Assembly (NCBI GenBank): GCA_016291665.1
Contig: JAEEYE010000004.1
Location: forward strand, 54,731 to 118,730
Direction of reading: 5' to 3'
DNA length: 64,000 bases
DNA from: Oxalobacter sp.
GTDB taxonomy: Bacteria > Pseudomonadota > Gammaproteobacteria > Burkholderiales > Burkholderiaceae_D
The translations under genes and the position numbers were made by a program. Positions 7,090-15,818 of the stretch are shown in pieces; the stretch's first letter is position 1, and every line of letters begins with the position of its first letter. The notes below the pieces were generated by a model. It did no database searches, was not told the DNA's origin, and was given only the letters and a program-made list of their open reading frames with translations.

Positions 7090-9146
7090 ATGCTCTCCAG
7101 TGCAATAGGGGTTTTCGGGGTATAAGGTTGCGCGTCCGGGAACAGGTCGCTGCGGATGCTCGTCAACGCAGCAATGGCGGCGTTTTTCCGGACGGTGGAA
7201 GCCATCATGCAGACTTCCTGCATCAAGGCGTCAAACTCGGCAATCAAGCCATCCTTTTTAGAGGTATCCTGTGACTCGATATAGTCAGACATGTTGGCCA
7301 GTAACGGTTTGATGGTGACGCCGTTTTTTTCCAGCCTCGACTGCATCGATCGGATACGGGCCATGTTGATGCCCAAGCGCATCTGACGGACCAATGTGTC
7401 CAAGGTCATGTCTTGGCGTGGGTCGCGGCCAGATAAGCGCGGCGCTAAGAGGTTCACACGGTCGACCATCTTGATGATGGTCTCTAAAACGGATGGGGCA
7501 CGGGTGTTTTTCGTGAGGTTCACAATATCCTGACGGATGTTCTTGATCATTCGTCCCGTGGTCCAGGCATAGTCAAAGGAGCGGAAGACCACCGCACACA
7601 ACAGGCACAATGTAATCCCGCCACACTGGGCAAAGCCCTGCCCGTTGATAAACGAGGTCATATTCGCCATATCGAGGTCATACATCGTCGTCGTAGACCA
7701 GATGCCCATCATGAAAATCGTACAGCCTAAGCTGATTGGACGCCTTGCGATAAAGATGGAGGAAATGAAGATGACCGGCGCAAAGCACATCATCAGCATT
7801 TCAAAGCTGTGCGTGGAAAACATCACGACCAGCACATAAAAGTAGGCGGCCGGCAGCCCGATAATCGTGAATTTGAGGATGGTCTTGAGTGCCCCTACAC
7901 CGTTATCTAAAATCACAAACGAGATAAAGAAGATACTAGCCATGGTCGGAGCCACGAACCCGGTGCTCCAGCCGCTTGCGACCCAGATCAGCATGATTAA
8001 GGTGATGGAGACACCGCCTGCGACTGCCAGGTAGGCGCTTAACGTCTTGTCGTTGTGTAAGACGGACAAAGGCAGTGGCATTTTTTTCGGCATCCTGTCA
8101 AAGCGTCCGTTGATGGCATCGGTAATCGCCTGGCGTCTTGTCGCACAGCCTTCACAGGCGGAAATGAGTTTTTCGATATCGGTAATGAGCCGGATGACTT
8201 GGGTGTCGACCCAGTTTGACGTCGCATCAATCGTCGGGGTAATGCCGCGCATGGCTTTGCGCATCTTATCGGCTGAGGTGACCGTATAGTCGCGCCGTGC
8301 AATCCAGCCGGCAAAGGACTGCAAAAATGTTTCAACTGGCTCAGGCATCTGGCAGGATTTCCGTAAGGCGGTTAGGTTTTCTTCAATCGAGCTGACCACG
8401 GGGATCATCGTGGTCAAGCGGTCTTGGAGCATCCGGATGCCATTGATTGCCCAACGCTCATTCGTCACATCAAATGGGAGGTTGGCGGTCAGAACACGCA
8501 GGTTGCTGAGTAAGGTGACCGCAGAGACACTGTCCTTGATCCCGTCAGTGGCGTTGCCCTTCAAGATTCCACAGGTCCAGCGCTGCATCGTTTCCCAGAT
8601 ACCGTCCAACTGGCCGACGACCCGGGGGCCGATCTTGCTTGGGAAAATCAGGCTGTGGCAGATGAGGCAGGAAGCAAAGCCGATACCCGTTTCAATGCCG
8701 CGTGACCAGGCGGTATCCATGATGTATTGGATGTTGATGAACTTCATATCGGCGATGATGCTCGCCATGATGACGGGAACGGTCCAGCCTGCCACGGTAA
8801 AGGTATAGGCGCTCGTTGTGCGTTTTAACATCGACAGGTAGAGGCACCCGCCAATCCAGGCGCCTGTTAAGATGCAGAGCAGCCACGTGTAGTTGATGAA
8901 TGAGATGATGAAAACCGATGCGGCGACAACGCCAAACAGGGTTCCTACAAAGCGTGAGAGGGAGCGTACGGCAATACTGCCGGCAGCAATCGGCAGTGAC
9001 AGGATGGTTGTTGCCATTGGGGCCCAGAAAGGGCGTGGCTGGCCGGTAGCCAAGGCCACATACATGGCAAGCGCAGCCGCACAGACGCAACGGAATGCAA
9101 AAAGCAGTTCGTCTTTAGTGGGCCATTTGAGGAAGTGGTGCAGCAT
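7086..9146 (-). CDS. FUSC-family efflux permease (AaeB-like), module 1
   Basis: This inner-membrane protein (686 aa) has the two-lobe pattern of the FUSC/aromatic-acid exporter family: an N-terminal hydrophobic block (FAFRCVCAAALAMYVALATGQPRPFWAPMATTILS), a long cytoplasmic helical region, and a second hydrophobic block (LSAYLAVAGGVSITLIMLIWVASGW...). The start at 9146 is chosen because its ATG overlaps the MarR stop (TAATG); the longer track start lies inside the MarR gene. It is related along its length to the FUSC protein at 9649-11772 (shared FxLPTKDE, LPRPFWA and WxVSGW-type phrases). Confidence 0.92.
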   Translation of the reverse strand: MLHHFLKWPTKDELLFAFRCVCAAALAMYVALATGQPRPFWAPMATTILSLPIAAGSIAVRSLSRFVGTLFGVVAASVFIISFINYTWLLCILTGAWIGGCLYLSMLKRTTSAYTFTVAGWTVPVIMASIIADMKFINIQYIMDTAWSRGIETGIGFASCLICHSLIFPSKIGPRVVGQLDGIWETMQRWTCGILKGNATDGIKDSVSAVTLLSNLRVLTANLPFDVTNERWAINGIRMLQDRLTTMIPVVSSIEENLTALRKSCQMPEPVETFLQSFAGWIARRDYTVTSADKMRKAMRGITPTIDATSNWVDTQVIRLITDIEKLISACEGCATRRQAITDAINGRFDRMPKKMPLPLSVLHNDKTLSAYLAVAGGVSITLIMLIWVASGWSTGFVAPTMASIFFISFVILDNGVGALKTILKFTIIGLPAAYFYVLVVMFSTHSFEMLMMCFAPVIFISSIFIARRPISLGCTIFMMGIWSTTTMYDLDMANMTSFINGQGFAQCGGITLCLLCAVVFRSFDYAWTTGRMIKNIRQDIVNLTKNTRAPSVLETIIKMVDRVNLLAPRLSGRDPRQDMTLDTLVRQMRLGINMARIRSMQSRLEKNGVTIKPLLANMSDYIESQDTSKKDGLIAEFDALMQEVCMMASTVRKNAAIAALTSIRSDLFPDAQPYTPKTPIALESI

Positions 9147-9601
9147 TACGCGTTGTCCCGGATGGCCTTTCCCAGTTCGCACAAAACTTTCAGGGTGGTC
9201 TTCAGTTCTGTGGGGTCGATGTTTTTAAAGAGGTTGGCCCTAAAGGGTTTCATCGCAGCCATCAGGGTTTCAATTTTCTCGCGCCCATTCTCTGTCAAGG
9301 AGAGGAGTTTGGCGCGACGGTCACTGGCATCTTCCTTGCGGGTCATGATGCCAGCAGCGGTCAACTGGTCAATGACTCGGACAACGGAGGAGGGATCAAG
9401 GCCCAAGGCACTAGCAACTTCACCGGGGCGCACGCCGTCACCCATCTGGTAGATCAAGGCAGCTGGCCAGGCGGTTGCCTGGGAAAAGCCGTATTGCGTC
9501 GCAAAACGGTCGCCTGCGGTGCGGTAGGCACGGCCAACCCGTGTCAGTTCATGGCACAGGCGCATCAAGAGCTCATCGTATTCAGGGGTGGTTTCTTGCA
9601 T
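9146..9601 (-). CDS. MarR-family regulator, module 1
   Basis: The 151-residue winged-helix protein has a typical MarR core (QATAWPAALIYQMGDGVRPGEVASALGLDPSSVVRVIDQLTAAGIMTRKEDASDRRAKLLSLTENG), with the DxRxxxxxLT wing. It is the first gene of the efflux operon and probably represses it until an exported aromatic or phenolic ligand binds. It is closely related to the MarR protein of module 2 (QATAWP, GDGVRP and PSSVVRxID are shared). No clear Shine-Dalgarno site precedes its ATG. Confidence 0.92.
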   Translation of the reverse strand: MQETTPEYDELLMRLCHELTRVGRAYRTAGDRFATQYGFSQATAWPAALIYQMGDGVRPGEVASALGLDPSSVVRVIDQLTAAGIMTRKEDASDRRAKLLSLTENGREKIETLMAAMKPFRANLFKNIDPTELKTTLKVLCELGKAIRDNA

Positions 9602-9626
9602 AGGTAATATTTTGAATCCAAACTAT

Positions 9627-9665
9627 TGCGACGCACATTATTATCATCTCAACATTTGGTGTCAA
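9627..9665 (-). promoter_or_regulatory. candidate promoter and operator of MarR-efflux module 1
   Basis: On the minus strand, TTGACA (9660-9665) and TAATAA (9638-9643) are 16 bp apart and lie just upstream of marR module 1. The palindrome TGCGTCGCA (9627-9635) sits at the expected start of transcription and is a candidate MarR operator. The -35 box overlaps the last codons of the upstream FUSC gene. Confidence 0.5.
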
Positions 9666-11772
9666 CAGTATTGGCCGGGTTGGTAGTGGCCGTAAGGGGG
9701 ATGTAGGGTGATGCTGTAGGGAAGAGGTCACACCTTAAACCCGTCAATGCGCAGACAGCGATGTTCTGCTGGTTGTTGGCGGGCAGTGTAGCAGCAGCGT
9801 TTAAGGCTTTATCGATTTCCGGTAAGAAAGACTTGAATTCGGTATCGGGTACTTCCTTGGCCACCCCATAGTAATGGGCGAGCTTGTCAACGAGTGATTT
9901 AAAAGGGGAATCCCCTGTAAAGTCCATATGGGATTGGGCCCGTAAAAGCCGGGTTAAGTTTGTACTGACGCGTAAGTCCAAGAGGATGTTGACGGCGGAC
10001 TGCAACGTCCCTGAGCGGATGGCTTCATGGTCTTTCTGGGCAATAGCCAGACGTGGGGCAATGAGTGAAATGCCGTCGACCATCTTAACCGCCATTGTCA
10101 CAGGGGAAGGGATGGTGGTTGCGGTCGCCAAATCGGAAATGTCTTGCCAGATGCCTTTGACGATACCGCGGATGAATGAGTGGATCGAAATGGAACGGCA
10201 GATGCCCATGAAGATGATGGCAAAGAGGATACCAATACACTGGGAAATCTGCACATTGATGAAGGCCGTCATGTTGGCGGATCCTTGGTCAAACATCGTC
10301 AATGTCGCCATGGTCGTGAAAAAGAATGGGATGGAAGTCAGGCTCTTAAAGGGTGACTGCAGGTAAGTGCCAAAGTAAATCGCCATTGGGAAAAAGAGCA
10401 TCATCGCCATTTCAAAGCTGTGTGCCGATGGGAAGAGCCATAGCAGGTAGAGCCCGGCTGGCACGGCAGAAGCAGCGGTCATCCAGAACTGCCATTTCAA
10501 AAGGGGCACAGGCGTATCCACAGCAGAGAAGAAAAGGCAGTACATCCCACCCATCATCGGGGCTGCCCACATGGCGTTCCAGCCGGAGACAATCCACATC
10601 AAGGTGGTCAAGGTCACACAGGAAAACGCGGCAAAGGCAGATGCCCAGGCTTTGCGCTTGTCGACCATCAGGGAAATGGTGGAGACCTTGCTTTTCCTGG
10701 ATTCGGCATCGGGTTCCTTCCCTAAGATGCCTGCATTCATCTGTCGCCTTAACCCAAAACAGTCCTCTGAAATATCGACCAGGTAGTAGAGCTCATTCGT
10801 GAAGTTGGCAGAGAGCATCTCGTTCCAGTTGGATGCAGCGGTTATCACCGGAATGGCTTCGTCAATCTGACGGCGGATCCTGACGGCTTCGGTGTAATTG
10901 GTCTCATCGCCTTTGGCAATCCAAGCAGAGATGGTATCTAGGATGTCCCTGAGTTCTTGGGGGACGCCTTCAGGGGTTTTTGAGAGGTAACGCACCCTGT
11001 CGTCAATGGCTGACAAGACAGGGACCAGGGCAGCCAAGCGGTCCTGCATTGACCCTAATATATTATGGACCCAGCGGTGGTTGTCCGCTTCAAAGGGGAC
11101 ATGGGTGGTCAGAAGGCGTAGTTCAGTAATGGTTCCTGAGAGTTTGTTCAAGTTCGGGCGCTGGTCGGTGAATTCGCGCTTGTAGTCGATGATGTTCCGG
11201 ATGATCTGTGCAGTGTCTTTCAAGGCTTGGTCGAGCCGCATAATGACGACGTTGCCTGCCTGCGATGGGAAAATCAATTCATGTGCCAATGCCCCACAGG
11301 TGACGCCTACCCCGATTTCCTGGACACGGTTGACTGCCATATCAAAAAAGATCGGGAGGGTAATCTGCGACGCATCACTCATCGAAGGCATCGCGACAAT
11401 CCCGATTGTATAGCCCCCCAAGAGGAAGGCGTAGGTTCTGGGTGACCTATCGTGGAGAGCCACAAAGATCCAGAAGCCATACCAGAGGCCCAATGCCAAG
11501 GCAGCTAAGAGGGCGTAGTTGAAAAAGAGCGGCAGCAAAAGGACAATGCCCATGCCGCCGATGGCAGAACCAATGATACGGTAAAGTGCCTTGGATTTCG
11601 TCGCGCCGGCAAAGGTCTGTACCGTCACATAGGCGGACAGAAGCGCCCAGAATGGGCGTGGTAGGCCAATCCTTTGGGCTAGGTAAAAAGCGACCATCGC
11701 ACCGATGAATGTCTTCAATGAAAAGATCCATTCATCTTTCGTTGGGATGTTGAAGAAATTAAATTTCAGCAT
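9649..11772 (-). CDS. FUSC-family permease, module 2
   Basis: This 707-residue protein has the same architecture as the module-1 permease: an N-terminal membrane block (TFIGAMVAFYLAQRIGLPRPFWALLSAYVTVQ), a middle helical domain and a second membrane block (ASAFAAFSCVTLTTLMWIVSGWNAMWAAPMMGG). The start at 11772 (MLKFNFFNIPTKDEW) matches the start of its paralog, and overlaps the upstream marR by 14 bp; the track adds 22 unrelated residues. This module has no adaptor or outer-membrane gene of its own, so it may borrow those of the downstream module or work alone. Confidence 0.9.
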   Translation of the reverse strand: MLKFNFFNIPTKDEWIFSLKTFIGAMVAFYLAQRIGLPRPFWALLSAYVTVQTFAGATKSKALYRIIGSAIGGMGIVLLLPLFFNYALLAALALGLWYGFWIFVALHDRSPRTYAFLLGGYTIGIVAMPSMSDASQITLPIFFDMAVNRVQEIGVGVTCGALAHELIFPSQAGNVVIMRLDQALKDTAQIIRNIIDYKREFTDQRPNLNKLSGTITELRLLTTHVPFEADNHRWVHNILGSMQDRLAALVPVLSAIDDRVRYLSKTPEGVPQELRDILDTISAWIAKGDETNYTEAVRIRRQIDEAIPVITAASNWNEMLSANFTNELYYLVDISEDCFGLRRQMNAGILGKEPDAESRKSKVSTISLMVDKRKAWASAFAAFSCVTLTTLMWIVSGWNAMWAAPMMGGMYCLFFSAVDTPVPLLKWQFWMTAASAVPAGLYLLWLFPSAHSFEMAMMLFFPMAIYFGTYLQSPFKSLTSIPFFFTTMATLTMFDQGSANMTAFINVQISQCIGILFAIIFMGICRSISIHSFIRGIVKGIWQDISDLATATTIPSPVTMAVKMVDGISLIAPRLAIAQKDHEAIRSGTLQSAVNILLDLRVSTNLTRLLRAQSHMDFTGDSPFKSLVDKLAHYYGVAKEVPDTEFKSFLPEIDKALNAAATLPANNQQNIAVCALTGLRCDLFPTASPYIPLTATTNPANTVDTKC

Positions 11773-12214
11773 CCCGGTGTTCCTTAATTGAACTGTTGAG
11801 TTTCTGGAAAACCTCCTGGCAGACGGCAAACTCCTCATCCGTCATGTCTTTTAATAGCGTATTGCGTAGGTTGGCAAGTTCTGCTTCCAACGGCGTGACG
11901 ATGGCTTTACCCCGTTCTGTTAAGAAAAGCAGTTTCGCGCGGCGGTCGGTTTTGTCAGACCGGCGTTCGACATAGCCTGATGCGACGAGGTTGTCGATCA
12001 AACGGACAACGGAGGAAGGTTCCAGTCCCACATCTTCAGCCACAGCTGAGGGCCTGACCCCATCGCCCTGGCGGCTGATTGAGAGGACCGGCCATGCGGT
12101 GGCTTGTGTTAAGCCGTATTTCGAGGAGAGCTTGTCGCAGAGCGACTTGTAGGCACGTGACACACGGATGATCGTGGTCATCAGTTCCATTAAAGACTGT
12201 TCGTTGGCAAGCAT
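11759..12214 (-). CDS. MarR-family regulator, module 2
   Basis: The winged-helix core is clear (LTQATAWPVLSISRQGDGVRPSAVAEDVGLEPSSVVRLIDNLVASGYVERRSDKTDRRAKLLFLTERG). The track start at 12244 cannot be right if the promoter at 12243-12272 is used, because that ATG is part of the -10 box; the next in-frame ATG at 12214 (MLANEQSLMEL, 151 aa) is therefore preferred and gives the same length as the module-1 paralog. It overlaps the FUSC gene by 14 bp, so the two are surely co-transcribed. Confidence 0.9.
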   Translation of the reverse strand: MLANEQSLMELMTTIIRVSRAYKSLCDKLSSKYGLTQATAWPVLSISRQGDGVRPSAVAEDVGLEPSSVVRLIDNLVASGYVERRSDKTDRRAKLLFLTERGKAIVTPLEAELANLRNTLLKDMTDEEFAVCQEVFQKLNSSIKEHRDAEI

Positions 12215-12242
12215 AAGGGGACTGTTTAAAGTTTGACGGTGC

Positions 12243-12272
12243 ATATTATTCGCATGCGAAGTATTTTGTCAA
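12243..12272 (-). promoter_or_regulatory. promoter with palindromic operator for MarR-FUSC module 2
   Basis: On the minus strand, TTGACA (12267-12272) and TAATAT (12243-12248) are 18 bp apart. The spacer contains a perfect 12-bp palindrome TTCGCATGCGAA (12249-12260), placed exactly where a MarR dimer would block RNA polymerase. This supports autoregulation and also decides the marR start codon. Confidence 0.7.
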
Positions 12273-12366
12273 TTTGAATGCACCCTTGGGATGGGGTTTT
12301 GTTGCGGGTTGACAGCCTGGTGTGGCAGGCTATGCTTTACAGTGTTTGGGATTGATGGAGGTGGCA

Positions 12367-13035
12367 ATGCGAAGGTTTGCTTTGAAGATGCTCATTTGCG
12401 CTGCGGTGGCTGGTGCTGCTTTGCCGGTTATGGCGCAGCAGGGACGGTCGGTGGCATTTGATGCGCTAAAGCGCGGATGGGATCAAAAGACGGTTGCCGT
12501 TCCAGGTGGTGGCGTAAAGCCGTCTGTTGAAAAACTGGTCAGTGCTTTTTGTAAGGCATGGCCAACAAGGTCTTGCGCTGATATCCAGCTGTATCTGAAT
12601 GATCCCATGCGCTTCAAGGCTCTCTACAGCCAGAACAATGAGTCGGCTTATGCGGTGACGGTTGACCGTGGCAATGGATTCCTGATGGCAAGCGATGAAG
12701 GTGGGGATAGCCCGTATTTTTTTGCTACCCTATGGCGGAGGTCTAATGGACATACCCTATTGGGTATTCATACTGTGCAGCCTGTTGACCCGAATGTTGA
12801 TGTCCTACTTTTCTATGACTACAACCCGAAGACTGCGCAGCTTGTTCCTGAAAGGGCGGTCGCCGACTACCTGACAAGCCAGAAGTATGGCCAGGTTGAG
12901 ATGAATTGGGTCGAACTGCCAAGGAAGGGGAAGGATGTTGTGGTGACGGCCTATGGAAAGGAACCGGCTGTTTACTATACGTTTAGGTTCAATGGGTTAG
13001 GTTTTGATAAACCAGTTATTTCCTCTATGGAGTGA
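12367..13035 (+). CDS. exported protein of unknown function, copy A
   Basis: I do not recognise the family. The start at 12367 follows a GGAGG ribosome site; the track start at 12322 does not. The 222-residue protein has a clear Sec signal peptide (MRRFALKMLICAAVAGAALPVMAQQ, cleavage near VMA). The mature part has two cysteines spaced AFCKAWPTRSC, then YAVTVDRGNGFLMASDEGGDSPYFFATLWRRSNGHTLLGIHT, which looks like beta strands, and ends in YYTFRFNGLGFDKP. It is followed after 39 bp by a clear paralog. It is probably periplasmic, and the cysteine pair could form a disulphide. Confidence 0.8.
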   Translation: MRRFALKMLICAAVAGAALPVMAQQGRSVAFDALKRGWDQKTVAVPGGGVKPSVEKLVSAFCKAWPTRSCADIQLYLNDPMRFKALYSQNNESAYAVTVDRGNGFLMASDEGGDSPYFFATLWRRSNGHTLLGIHTVQPVDPNVDVLLFYDYNPKTAQLVPERAVADYLTSQKYGQVEMNWVELPRKGKDVVVTAYGKEPAVYYTFRFNGLGFDKPVISSME

Positions 13036-13074
13036 TGAGGTGTCTGGTTTGTTCTTTCGAGCATGGGGGTGATA

Positions 13075-13752
13075 ATGCGTCGGCGTTTTTTGAAATGGGT
13101 TGTGGCTCTGACCGTGACAGGTTCTTGTGCAGCATCATCTGTATTGGCGGAAAATGGGAAGTCGGTTTCATTTGAGTCGGTGAAGCGTAGTTGGAACCAC
13201 AAAGCGGTTATGGTCACTAGTGGTGGCCTAAAACCTTCAATCGAGAAGCTGACGGGAGCTTTCTGTCAGGTGTGGCCAACAATTCCTTGTCGCGATCTGC
13301 TGTTGTACCTGAAAGATCCAGAACGCTTTAATGCACTTCTTGGTAAGGATACTGGTTATGCCGTAACGGTCGATAGATCCAATGGTTTCTTGATGGTTGC
13401 GGATAACAAGGGGGGAGACAGTGCTTACCTGTATGCGACGTTGTGGCGCTTGAAAAATGGCCATACGTTATTCAGTGTGAAGACAGGACAGCCGGGAGGC
13501 GCACATAATATTGATGCTGTCGTGTTTTACGATTATGATCCCTCGACCAAGCGGTTATCACCAAACAAAAGACTGCATGACAGGCTGACAGCACCAGCCA
13601 TGGGCAAGATGCAGTGGATCCATCTGCCCAGAGAAGGTAAGGATATCAAAGTTTCTGGATACCATCCTAGTGTGCCCAAAGTCTATACGTTTAAGTTTAA
13701 CGGGCTGGGATTTGATGAGCCGACTGTATCTGATGTGAAGCAGTGGGATTGA
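13075..13752 (+). CDS. exported protein of unknown function, copy B
   Basis: This 225-residue protein is a tandem duplicate of the preceding gene: GLKPSIEKLTGAFCQVWPTIPC, YAVTVDRSNGFLMVADNKGGDSAYLYATLWRLKNGHTLF and YTFKFNGLGFDEP all have counterparts in copy A. It also has a Sec signal (MRRRFLKWVVALTVTGSCAASSVLAE). The start at 13075 is preceded by GGGGGTG. The two copies have diverged over most of their length, which points to an old duplication with retained function rather than a recent one. They are probably one transcription unit. Confidence 0.8.
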   Translation: MRRRFLKWVVALTVTGSCAASSVLAENGKSVSFESVKRSWNHKAVMVTSGGLKPSIEKLTGAFCQVWPTIPCRDLLLYLKDPERFNALLGKDTGYAVTVDRSNGFLMVADNKGGDSAYLYATLWRLKNGHTLFSVKTGQPGGAHNIDAVVFYDYDPSTKRLSPNKRLHDRLTAPAMGKMQWIHLPREGKDIKVSGYHPSVPKVYTFKFNGLGFDEPTVSDVKQWD

Positions 13753-13845
13753 AGGAGGGATAGCCACAATCCTGGATTGGAGCGAGCTAATCAAAGGTTA
13801 TATTATTTTACATAATACAAATTATGCGAAATTTTGTTGATGTGG

Positions 13846-14838
13846 TCAGTTAGGTTTATCTAGATGCTTAGCGTCACAATCAATGCTATTTTTTCGACAA
13901 CGCCAAAGTGCCATAGGATGGGATTTGATTCGTTCGAGGATGTCCTGTTCTTCGAACAAAAGTCCTGGTTGGTAATCTTTTTGGCTAAATCTTTCTAGAT
14001 ATTCCTTCTCTTCAGCTGTTAAGCTCAGAAGCTTTACGAGGTATTCTTTCGTTGGCTCTATCATCTTTCTTATATCATATTTTTTGTTCCGTTCTTCACG
14101 TGTAATAACCGGAAAGAGTTCTCTGCGAATTTTCTCGAATGTTAGACGACTAAGCGTAGAAAAATCTGAAATCTTCTTTGGGTTTTCCTGTGTGATTGAT
14201 GAATAGAAAACGATACTTTTTCTGAAGAGATCCTCTTGCTCTGCAAATAAATTTTGACCAATCATTTTATTGATGTCATAGAAATCTCTTGCAGCTGTTC
14301 TAGAGAGAAGTGCGTTGACTTTTGCTGCAAATATTTCCATTGGAGCAACACATATTATTGGAAATGTTCTGCCCAGAGCCTGAGTTTTAAGAAAGCGTAA
14401 ATCTGGTTCAAAGATATGTGCTCTCAATGAATAGTTAATCTCGATTTTAATGATGTCAGGATTTCCTCCAGTGTTCTGGTATCTGTATTCGAAGGCATCA
14501 AGGCTGTGGCTAAAACGGGAATTAGGAGACAATTCATATCGTTCAGATGCCATGTACTCCGAGATGATTTTAGTCACCTTTTTTCTGGCTTCCATCATGT
14601 TGTCCAACGGCAAGTTTGGTCTAAAGTCTAAGTCTATATCTACAGAGAGTCTTGGCAAGTCAAATACTGTCAGGTTGATTGCTGTTCCCCCCTTCAACAA
14701 CATGTGTTCTCTTAGATAGTCATCGATATTGAAGGTAGCAAGGATTTCCTTTAGGCGTAATACCTTTTCAAAGGTATCCCGATTGAACCCATATTGGCGA
14801 GCTGAATGTTCAAGTATTCCTGGGTTATATTGAGGCAT
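13846..14838 (-). CDS. AbiEii-type nucleotidyltransferase toxin
   Basis: The 330-residue protein matches the AbiEii/AbiGii toxin family (DUF1814, nucleotidyltransferase fold). It has the LLKGGTAINL motif followed by LSVDIDLDF, which carries the D-x-D metal-binding pair, and a later AAKVNALLSRTAARDFYDI stretch typical of the family. Such toxins transfer nucleotides, at least in some cases to tRNA, and cause abortive phage infection. It overlaps its antitoxin gene by 14 bp. The pair is AT-rich compared with flanking DNA, which suggests transfer. Confidence 0.88.
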   Translation of the reverse strand: MPQYNPGILEHSARQYGFNRDTFEKVLRLKEILATFNIDDYLREHMLLKGGTAINLTVFDLPRLSVDIDLDFRPNLPLDNMMEARKKVTKIISEYMASERYELSPNSRFSHSLDAFEYRYQNTGGNPDIIKIEINYSLRAHIFEPDLRFLKTQALGRTFPIICVAPMEIFAAKVNALLSRTAARDFYDINKMIGQNLFAEQEDLFRKSIVFYSSITQENPKKISDFSTLSRLTFEKIRRELFPVITREERNKKYDIRKMIEPTKEYLVKLLSLTAEEKEYLERFSQKDYQPGLLFEEQDILERIKSHPMALWRCRKNSIDCDAKHLDKPN

Positions 14839-15592
14839 CTGTCTCCTCCTCTAACCTCGTAGTTATAATTGATTGTGGAACAACAAGTTTCCATTTGTTA
14901 TTGAACTGCACTTCGCCGCTGTCTTTTGTTAAGTAGCGTTTGCTTTTACCGATTTTTGCTTCGCAGGCAGAAAAGAAATTATCAGATAATCCCATATTGT
15001 CCCGACAATCCCAAAGCATAAATCCGGCTTTTTGGAAGAGGAATTGATTATTGTACAAAGTTAGATAATGTATAAGTTTAGTTTCATTGATGGTACGTAC
15101 ACTTGTTATTAGTTCTTTAATTTCTTCAAGGCCAGAAAACCGATCCATATCTTTCAGACAATCTGCTATTGAGCGTTCAATATCTGTAACTTTGACGCCT
15201 CCGCTGTATGGGTATGTAACAATCCCTTCTGACAGTCGTGACTGTACATACCTATAAAAATAACCATCAAATTCAAAATCGCGAAACCGCGTCGAAGATG
15301 AAACAATTACTTCATAGGATACTTGATTAGAAATACCATGGTAGGTCATGGCTGAATGATGTGATACATATGATGATGGGGTGATGGCGCTGGCAATCTG
15401 ATAACGGTTTGCTATTGGTCCGCCATGTTCTGGACTGATGCAGGTATATAGATTATTACGAATTTTCTGAGCACGCCCTTGTGTGACCAAACGTTTGACT
15501 GCTGAGCGTGCAGATTCCATATTCGTGTAGTAACTTAAAACATTAGCAACTGTAAAAGTTGGTTGTTTTGCTACCTTTTCATATATGTCCAT
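14825..15592 (-). CDS. AbiEi-type antitoxin / transcriptional regulator
   Basis: The protein has an N-terminal winged-helix segment (FTVANVLSYYTNMESARSAVKRLVTQGRAQKIRNNLYTCI), which is the usual layout of AbiEi antitoxins, followed by the conserved NRYQIASAITPSSYVSHHSAMTYHGISNQV region. AbiEi represses its own operon and blocks AbiEii without binding it directly (type IV system). The track uses a TTG at 15619, which lies only about 6 nt from the predicted transcription start; ATG at 15592 (MDIYEKVAK, 255 aa) is more likely. Neither has a good ribosome site. Confidence 0.85.
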   Translation of the reverse strand: MDIYEKVAKQPTFTVANVLSYYTNMESARSAVKRLVTQGRAQKIRNNLYTCISPEHGGPIANRYQIASAITPSSYVSHHSAMTYHGISNQVSYEVIVSSSTRFRDFEFDGYFYRYVQSRLSEGIVTYPYSGGVKVTDIERSIADCLKDMDRFSGLEEIKELITSVRTINETKLIHYLTLYNNQFLFQKAGFMLWDCRDNMGLSDNFFSACEAKIGKSKRYLTKDSGEVQFNNKWKLVVPQSIITTRLEEETDASI

Positions 15593-15630
15593 CGGGATAG
15601 CTTTGTTTAAATTTTTCAAGAAGTGGTTTA

Positions 15631-15659
15631 AATATAAACTATATTTGACAAATAGTAAA
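15631..15659 (-). promoter_or_regulatory. candidate abiE promoter
   Basis: On the minus strand, TTTACT (15654-15659) and TATATT (15631-15636) are 17 bp apart. The region TTTACTATTTG...AAATATAGTTTA is an imperfect dyad that covers the promoter and is a plausible AbiEi operator. Confidence 0.5.
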
Positions 15660-15818
15660 CCAAATTATGTTTAGTATGGGGTGGCTGTCTGTAAATTTTC
15701 TGACAGTCGCTGTACTAGAGAAGGAATCTTTTTTAAGTTTTGAATGATGGACGCTTTCTTGTATAGTGTGATTGAGATGTTTTACTGCCCTACTTTTGCT
15801 GCTACTTGAAAGGAAAGA

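Noticed and set aside
9884-10366. 160-aa plus-strand ORF and similar long ORFs opposite the FUSC genes
   Set aside because: Antisense shadows of long membrane protein genes; met-rich, no ribosome site.
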